From Candidatus Omnitrophota bacterium (GTDB taxonomy: Bacteria; Omnitrophota; Gorgyraeia; Zapsychrales; Zapsychraceae), in assembly GCA_016212005.1 (NCBI GenBank), contig JACRHP010000059.1, positions 1 through 55,724 on the forward strand: a DNA stretch of 55,724 bases, in the 5' to 3' direction. A program made the translations under genes and the position numbers. Shown piece after piece: positions 51,652-55,724 of this stretch; the first letter of the stretch is position 1; each line of letters starts with the position of its first letter. The notes under the pieces are model-generated. The model did no database searches and was not told the DNA's origin. It worked only from the letters and a program-made list of their open reading frames with translations.

Positions 51652-52038
51652 ATGCCTAAAAAAAATATCGCGGTCGCGGGAGCGGTTGTGGCGGTCATTG
51701 TCGCCGGCAACATTTTTTTGACCCCCTATTTGCACCGTCGGGAAACCGCCCGGATCGTCCGCGCCGTTTGCGAAGACTGGAAAAACGGCAGGGTCCTGGA
51801 AGCCTTTCAATATTGGGAGAACCCCAAAAAGGCCCCGCCTTTTGAAGGCCTCGCCTCCTACAACATCAGCCGGCAAACCCTGGACAAAAAAAACGGTCAG
51901 CGGCACGCCCGGATCTTCGCGACGCTGGAGTTCCCCTCGGGTGCTACGGCCGCGCCTTCCGGCCAGGAATGGGTTTTTGACCTGCGGCAAACAAGGATAG
52001 GCTGGAAAATAACAGACTTGAACCTCTCCGACCACTAG
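51652..52038 (+). CDS. Small single-pass membrane protein
   Basis: 128 aa from the ATG at 51652 (GGGGAG upstream). One N-terminal helix (about 6-25) is followed by an extracytoplasmic domain with a WVFDLRQTRIGWKITDL end that resembles small beta-sheet lipoprotein-like domains. I do not recognise the family. It converges with the EAL gene across a repeat cluster. Confidence 0.65.
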   Translation: MPKKNIAVAGAVVAVIVAGNIFLTPYLHRRETARIVRAVCEDWKNGRVLEAFQYWENPKKAPPFEGLASYNISRQTLDKKNGQRHARIFATLEFPSGATAAPSGQEWVFDLRQTRIGWKITDLNLSDH

Positions 52039-52140
52039 CCCTTCGACACTTCGACCTCGCTCAGTGTGGTTCCGGAAGTGTGGTGAGCTTGTCGAACCAC
52101 TACGCTCAGGGCCAGTGACGAGCATGGTCGAACCACTGGT
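52039..52140. repeat. Cluster of CCCTTCGAC/GTCGAAC repeats
   Basis: Several copies of the dispersed element in both directions, including CCCTTCGACACTTCGACC, GAGCTTGTCGAACCAC and GGTCGAACCACTGG. They lie between two convergent genes and can fold into several hairpins, so they may also end both transcripts. Confidence 0.65.
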
Positions 52141-52142
52141 TT

Positions 52143-53294
52143 CTATACTCCCAGCTCCTTCGGGGAAATACCCTTGGGGATCTCCGGAGAGGGCTTGCTT
52201 AACAAATACCCCTGGACGGCGTCAACCCCTAACTCGCGTACGACCTGCAGTTCCTCGCGGTCCTCGATCCCTTCGGCGACCGTCAATATCCCGCTTTTAT
52301 GGCAAAATGTAATGATCGACTGGACAATATTTTTCTTCAATGAATCCAGATGGATATACCGTATCAGGCTTAAATCGATTTTAATGTACTCGGGCTTGAC
52401 TTCCGCCACGGTATCGAGCCCCGCGAACCCGCTGCCTACGTCGTCCACGGCGATCTGGACCCCCAGCGAACGCATGCTGTTTAATTTATCCAGAAGGATC
52501 TCATGGTCGCGGATAGCCATCCTCTCCGTCAATTCCACCACAAGGCATTCCGGGTTCGCGTTAATGCTGGAGAAAAACGCGCCGTCCGGGGAACACTGGT
52601 CGATAAAATACGGCGTACAGTTCAGGAACAACTTCCCCCGCCCAAGCTTTTTCTGCCAGTGGTAAAAAGCCTTCTGCCACGCCAGTCTTTCCGCTTCGTT
52701 ATACATCCCGAAGGTCAGGGCCGCCTTGAAAAAAAGTTCCGGGTTGCATAAAAAACTGTCCGTAAACGGCCGGCTCAAGGCCTCGACGCCCAGCAGCTCA
52801 AAAGACGGCAAGGCGTATATGGGCTGGAAAAACGGGACGATCAGTCCGTTTTGAAGAATTTTCCTTAGTTCGCCGGTGACGATATCTTTGGACCCCTGGG
52901 AATATTCCACGCGGTGGCTGCGGTCCAGGGCCACTTCGATGCGGGCGAGCAATTCCCGCTGGTCGAAAGGCTTGTTGATATGGTCCTCGCCATATTTGTA
53001 TAATTTTTCCATGTCCTCGGCGGATATCCGGTGGTCCGCGAGAAAAATAATGGGGATGCCGCGCCACAGCTCGTTGTCCCTGATGGCCTTGCAGACCTCG
53101 AGGCCCGACATGTCGGACAACGCGTTCTCCAGCAGCACCAGGTCGGGGGCATGCTGCAGACGGCGCAGGCCGTCGGCGCCGCTGAAAGCCACGTCAACGC
53201 GATAATTATACGGCTGAAGGAACTGTACCGTGGATCTGGCCAGCTCCTTGTCGCGAGCCACCAGCAGGATCTGTTTTGAAGTTTGAGGGGGCAT
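52143..53294 (-). CDS. EAL phosphodiesterase with degenerate receiver domain
   Basis: 383 aa. Residues 1-125 are receiver-like, but the phosphoacceptor position is Glu56 (DLVLLENALS) and only one acidic-pocket Asp (Asp15) remains. The EAL domain (about 145-370) keeps EALSR, NCTPYFI, the VVELTER Glu, VDDVGSGFAG, KIDLSL and EGIED, so c-di-GMP hydrolysis looks possible. The receiver likely acts as a constant or protein-contact module. Confidence 0.87.
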   Translation of the reverse strand: MPPQTSKQILLVARDKELARSTVQFLQPYNYRVDVAFSGADGLRRLQHAPDLVLLENALSDMSGLEVCKAIRDNELWRGIPIIFLADHRISAEDMEKLYKYGEDHINKPFDQRELLARIEVALDRSHRVEYSQGSKDIVTGELRKILQNGLIVPFFQPIYALPSFELLGVEALSRPFTDSFLCNPELFFKAALTFGMYNEAERLAWQKAFYHWQKKLGRGKLFLNCTPYFIDQCSPDGAFFSSINANPECLVVELTERMAIRDHEILLDKLNSMRSLGVQIAVDDVGSGFAGLDTVAEVKPEYIKIDLSLIRYIHLDSLKKNIVQSIITFCHKSGILTVAEGIEDREELQVVRELGVDAVQGYLLSKPSPEIPKGISPKELGV

Positions 53295-53393
53295 ATTTCT
53301 ACAGCTCGTCTTCCAAGCAGTTATTTATTATAAAGATACCCTCGTCAATAGCAAAGGATTTTTGGCAAATTAGCGGCGCCGCGGTGTCCAGCT

Positions 53394-55157
53394 TCACGGC
53401 GCGGGGAAAAGCTCTATCTGCCGGGATTGATCACGGTCCCTGGGCCGGCGCGCCGGACCCGCCCGCTCATATTCCTTCAACTGATGCTCGATATCGTCCA
53501 GATAAAAAGACGGGCAGCCGGAAAGCCGCCGGCCCCAAAGCCGCCGGCGCCGGGCGTGGGTCAGGAACAGGACCTCTTTGGCGCGGGTCATCCCGACATA
53601 AAACAAGCGCCGTTCTTCTTGCGGATCAGAAACCATATTCTCGATGGATAGCGGCAAAAGGCCTTGCTCGCAGCCGACGATAAAAACAACCGGGAACTCC
53701 AGCCCCTTGGCGGCATGCAGCGTCAGGAGATGGACATTTTCCGCCCGGCGCTCGATTGCGTCCTCCGGCTGCTGCAGCGCCAGGTAATCGAGAAATTCCT
53801 CGACATGATCGAATCGTTGAGCCATACGGACAAACCGCGCGACATTTTTTTGCCAGGCGGGACGGCTGTCCTTAAAAATTTTCTCGCCCCCAGCAGTTTG
53901 CGGGAGCTTTGTCATCACATCGCTTAAAACGCCGGAGCCGCGGAGATCTTTTAAAAGCGCGACCAATTCAGGGACCGGCGCGAGTTCCGCGAACGGCCGG
54001 TCGTCGGAAGTCTGATAAGGAATTCCGTGACGCCCCAGGGCCTCTTCCAAAACAATTTTCTGGGCGTTGAGGCGATACAAAACGGCGATATCCGTGAAAC
54101 TGCGCTGGGCGAGCGGCGTTGAAGCAACCCGGCCGCTGTCCTGCGAGAACATGCTCGTCCCCCCGACCATCTTCTCAATTTGATGGACGACATACTCCGC
54201 CTCGGCCTTGTCCGTCGGGGCATCATAGACGGTTAAACGCCCTTCGCGATAAATGTCGGCCGTCACCGCGCAAACCAAAGGCGTTTCGCGCGCCACGATC
54301 TGACCTGACGCTTTCAAAAGATTTGGTGCCGAGCGGTAATTGTCCGACAAAGACAAAATCGCGGCGCCTTTGAAATCTTCGGCGAAACGTTCGAAGAACG
54401 AAACGTCCGCGCCGCGGAAACTGTAAATCGCCTGGTGCGGGTCGCCGATGGCCGTCAGCGTGGCGCCGCGGCGGACAAACTCTTTTAATAACGCGTGCTG
54501 CAAGGCGTTGATGTCCTGATATTCGTCGACGAACACGTGCGTGAATTCGGATTTCTGCGCATGGCCGGTAGGCTCCTCCCGCAGGGAGCCTCTCGGCCTT
54601 CGGGAGGATAAAAGTTTACGCGCCTCCAGCAGCAAATCGTCATAATCCAGAAGGCCGTTGGCCTTGAGGATCGCGTTGTAGGCCGCGACCTCGCCGGAAA
54701 TTTCTCCGCCGCTGCCGCGGGTTTTGCTCTCAATGACGGCGTGAAGTCTTTTTTTGATCTGCCGCTTAGGAATATCCGGCCAAAGTTCTCCGGCAATCCT
54801 TTCTAAATCATGAGCGACGGCGATGTTCCATTCCCGGGGAAGGCCCGTGTCCTGTATATGTTCGCGCAGATAAGAGAGGCAAAAACCGTGAAAGGTGCCG
54901 ACAAAAACTTTTTCCTGTGCGGCGGGAAAGGATCTAACAAGGCGTTCCCGCAGTTCTTCGGCGGCTTTGTGAGTGAAGGTGATCGCCAGCGTCCGCTCTC
55001 CGGCTTGAAGCTGACGGCTGATGCGCGCGATGCGGTACGTGAGGGTGTGCGTCTTGCCTGTGCCCGGCCCGGCGACGATCAACAGATGTCCACCGGTATA
55101 ATCCGCGGCCTGTTGCTGGGAGGCGTTGAGCTCTGGCGATTTTCCGTCCGGATTCAT
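53394..55157 (-). CDS. UvrD/Rep-like superfamily I helicase
   Basis: 587 aa, shorter than UvrD (720). Walker A AGPGTGKT (29-36), the THKAAEELRERL Ia region, Walker B VFVDEYQD, GDPHQAIYSFRGA (motif III) and VHLLTLHAAKGLEFP plus YVGMTRA (motifs V, VI). The ATG overlaps the EndoQ-like stop by 4 bp, so helicase and nuclease are coupled. A palindromic in-frame insert sits before Walker B (54563-54598). Confidence 0.92.
   Translation of the reverse strand: MNPDGKSPELNASQQQAADYTGGHLLIVAGPGTGKTHTLTYRIARISRQLQAGERTLAITFTHKAAEELRERLVRSFPAAQEKVFVGTFHGFCLSYLREHIQDTGLPREWNIAVAHDLERIAGELWPDIPKRQIKKRLHAVIESKTRGSGGEISGEVAAYNAILKANGLLDYDDLLLEARKLLSSRRPRGSLREEPTGHAQKSEFTHVFVDEYQDINALQHALLKEFVRRGATLTAIGDPHQAIYSFRGADVSFFERFAEDFKGAAILSLSDNYRSAPNLLKASGQIVARETPLVCAVTADIYREGRLTVYDAPTDKAEAEYVVHQIEKMVGGTSMFSQDSGRVASTPLAQRSFTDIAVLYRLNAQKIVLEEALGRHGIPYQTSDDRPFAELAPVPELVALLKDLRGSGVLSDVMTKLPQTAGGEKIFKDSRPAWQKNVARFVRMAQRFDHVEEFLDYLALQQPEDAIERRAENVHLLTLHAAKGLEFPVVFIVGCEQGLLPLSIENMVSDPQEERRLFYVGMTRAKEVLFLTHARRRRLWGRRLSGCPSFYLDDIEHQLKEYERAGPARRPRDRDQSRQIELFPAP
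54563..54598. repeat. Palindromic element inside the uvrD-like gene
   Basis: Outer GGCCG/CGGCC and inner GGCTCC/GGAGCC stems form a nested hairpin. It is read in frame as part of RRPRGSLREEPTGHA, residues not expected between ARKLL and FTHVFVDEYQD in this family. Confidence 0.7.
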
Positions 55158-55724
55158 TGGAAAAGGGTCAGCTGGCCTTCTTTTTTCCGGTGGTCTTCAT
55201 CAGAAAAGAGATGAACGGTGCCGTATTCGCCGTCATAACCCGCGGCGATATTCACCTTGCCTTCGCGCATACACCCGATCCCGCGCGCGACCAGATCTCC
55301 GGATGCCGCCTCGATCACTTTTAGAGAAGCGTCCTGCAGAATAAAAAGTTCATTGCCCAGCTGCGCCAGCAGACGATGATACAATTCCTGCACGCTTTTC
55401 GTGTCAACACCGCTCACCCCTTTGGCCTCGGCGATCACCTCCGGCAGCGGGATCAAATTAGAATACGGCCGCCAGCGCGGCGGCTTCTCCCCTTCGGGGC
55501 GGTCCGCCAATTGCTCGATGCGGGCCATGACCCCGACGGTGACCGGCTTGCCGCACACGGGACAAAGCCCTTTGTGCTTTTGGGTTTCCCGCGGATGCAG
55601 GCGCGTCTTGCAGGCGCGGTGGCCGTCGTAATGATATTTGCCTTCCTCTGGAAAAAACTCGACGGTGCCGATCAGCCCCTTATCTTGAGGGTCGGAGAGC
55701 GCGCGGTAAATGGCCGGATAGGAA
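55154..55724 (-). CDS. EndoQ-like PHP-family endonuclease, C-terminal part
   Basis: The frame is open to the right window edge, so the N-terminal PHP domain is outside. The visible 189 residues include HYDGHRACKTRLHP and GLCPVCGKPVTVGV, a zinc site as in endonuclease Q, then RIEQLADRPEGEKP and LIPLPEVIAEAKG typical of the family. EndoQ cuts 5' of deaminated or abasic bases. Its stop overlaps the helicase start. Confidence 0.82.
   Translation of the reverse strand, partial: SYPAIYRALSDPQDKGLIGTVEFFPEEGKYHYDGHRACKTRLHPRETQKHKGLCPVCGKPVTVGVMARIEQLADRPEGEKPPRWRPYSNLIPLPEVIAEAKGVSGVDTKSVQELYHRLLAQLGNELFILQDASLKVIEAASGDLVARGIGCMREGKVNIAAGYDGEYGTVHLFSDEDHRKKEGQLTLFQ

Noticed and set aside
1-55724. 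tRNA or rRNA genes
   Set aside because: I looked through all intergenic stretches for cloverleaf-like sequence and conserved rRNA blocks and found none. A covariance search was not possible.

Overview
The window is a dense bacterial chromosome segment of about 55.7 kb with mixed GC content. Most genes lie on the minus strand; only the rlpA-like gene, an nqrM-like gene and one small membrane protein gene lie on the plus strand. The gene set combines a heme-copper oxidase cluster, Na+-translocating NQR, glutamine synthetase type III with glutamate synthase, an EndoQ-family nuclease and ANTAR-type control. This suggests an uncultured Gram-negative lineage of the PVC neighbourhood, for example Omnitrophota. 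That assignment comes from gene content only and is tentative. No rRNA, tRNA or CRISPR array was seen.

Layout. 1-5.4 kb: an aa3-type cytochrome oxidase operon read leftward (Rrf2 regulator, subunits II, I, two subunit III paralogues, subunit IV, a small CxxC membrane protein, a SCO-like protein without copper cysteines). 5.4-7.3 kb: PPK2 kinase, a secreted coiled-coil protein and an RlpA-like protein. 7.3-19.0 kb: leftward run gltB-gltD-glpK-glpD followed by two AT-richer genes (M28 peptidase, FAD oxidase). 19.0-27.2 kb: an AT-rich defence island with relics of Fic, HsdM and an HNH nuclease. Around them is a compact operon of HTH protein, mismatch glycosylase, m5C methyltransferase, a protein with two GHKL ATPase domains and a receiver protein, preceded by a GIY-YIG nuclease and followed upstream by an intact Fic protein. 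27.2-36.9 kb: nadE, a class I amidotransferase, glutamine synthetase III with a complex leader, an ORF6N protein, a GAF-PtsP enzyme I and a GAF-GAF-ANTAR antiterminator. 36.7-44.1 kb: divergent nqrM-like gene, a HigBA-like pair with a shortened toxin, and nqrABCDEF. 44.1-47.3 kb: sucCD with a DRTGG protein. 47.4-50.9 kb: a DarG-like antitoxin behind a chimeric methyltransferase/DarT-tail gene, RadC and an alpha/beta hydrolase. 51-55.7 kb: PG-binding lipoprotein, EAL protein, UvrD-like helicase and a partial EndoQ-like gene.

How parts fit together. Nitrogen assimilation is the strongest theme. GSIII and GltBD form the GS-GOGAT cycle. The GS leader carries two hexaloop hairpins overlapping a terminator, the architecture recognised by ANTAR proteins, and an ANTAR gene with a PEP-phosphotransferase partner lies about 3 kb away. 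Energy genes (NQR, oxidase, sucCD) form separate promoter-driven operons. Several genes have promoters placed so close to the start codon that their mRNAs should be leaderless or nearly so.

The most unusual feature is a set of short palindromic elements. Five operon-internal gaps hold inverted arrays of 7- or 8-base units that run into the ends of coding regions, and glpK and the uvrD-like gene carry in-frame palindromic insertions. The other candidates for new biology are the methyltransferase/dual-ATPase/receiver operon, the ANTAR-glnA circuit, and an oxidase subunit I in which the K-channel lysine aligns with phenylalanine.
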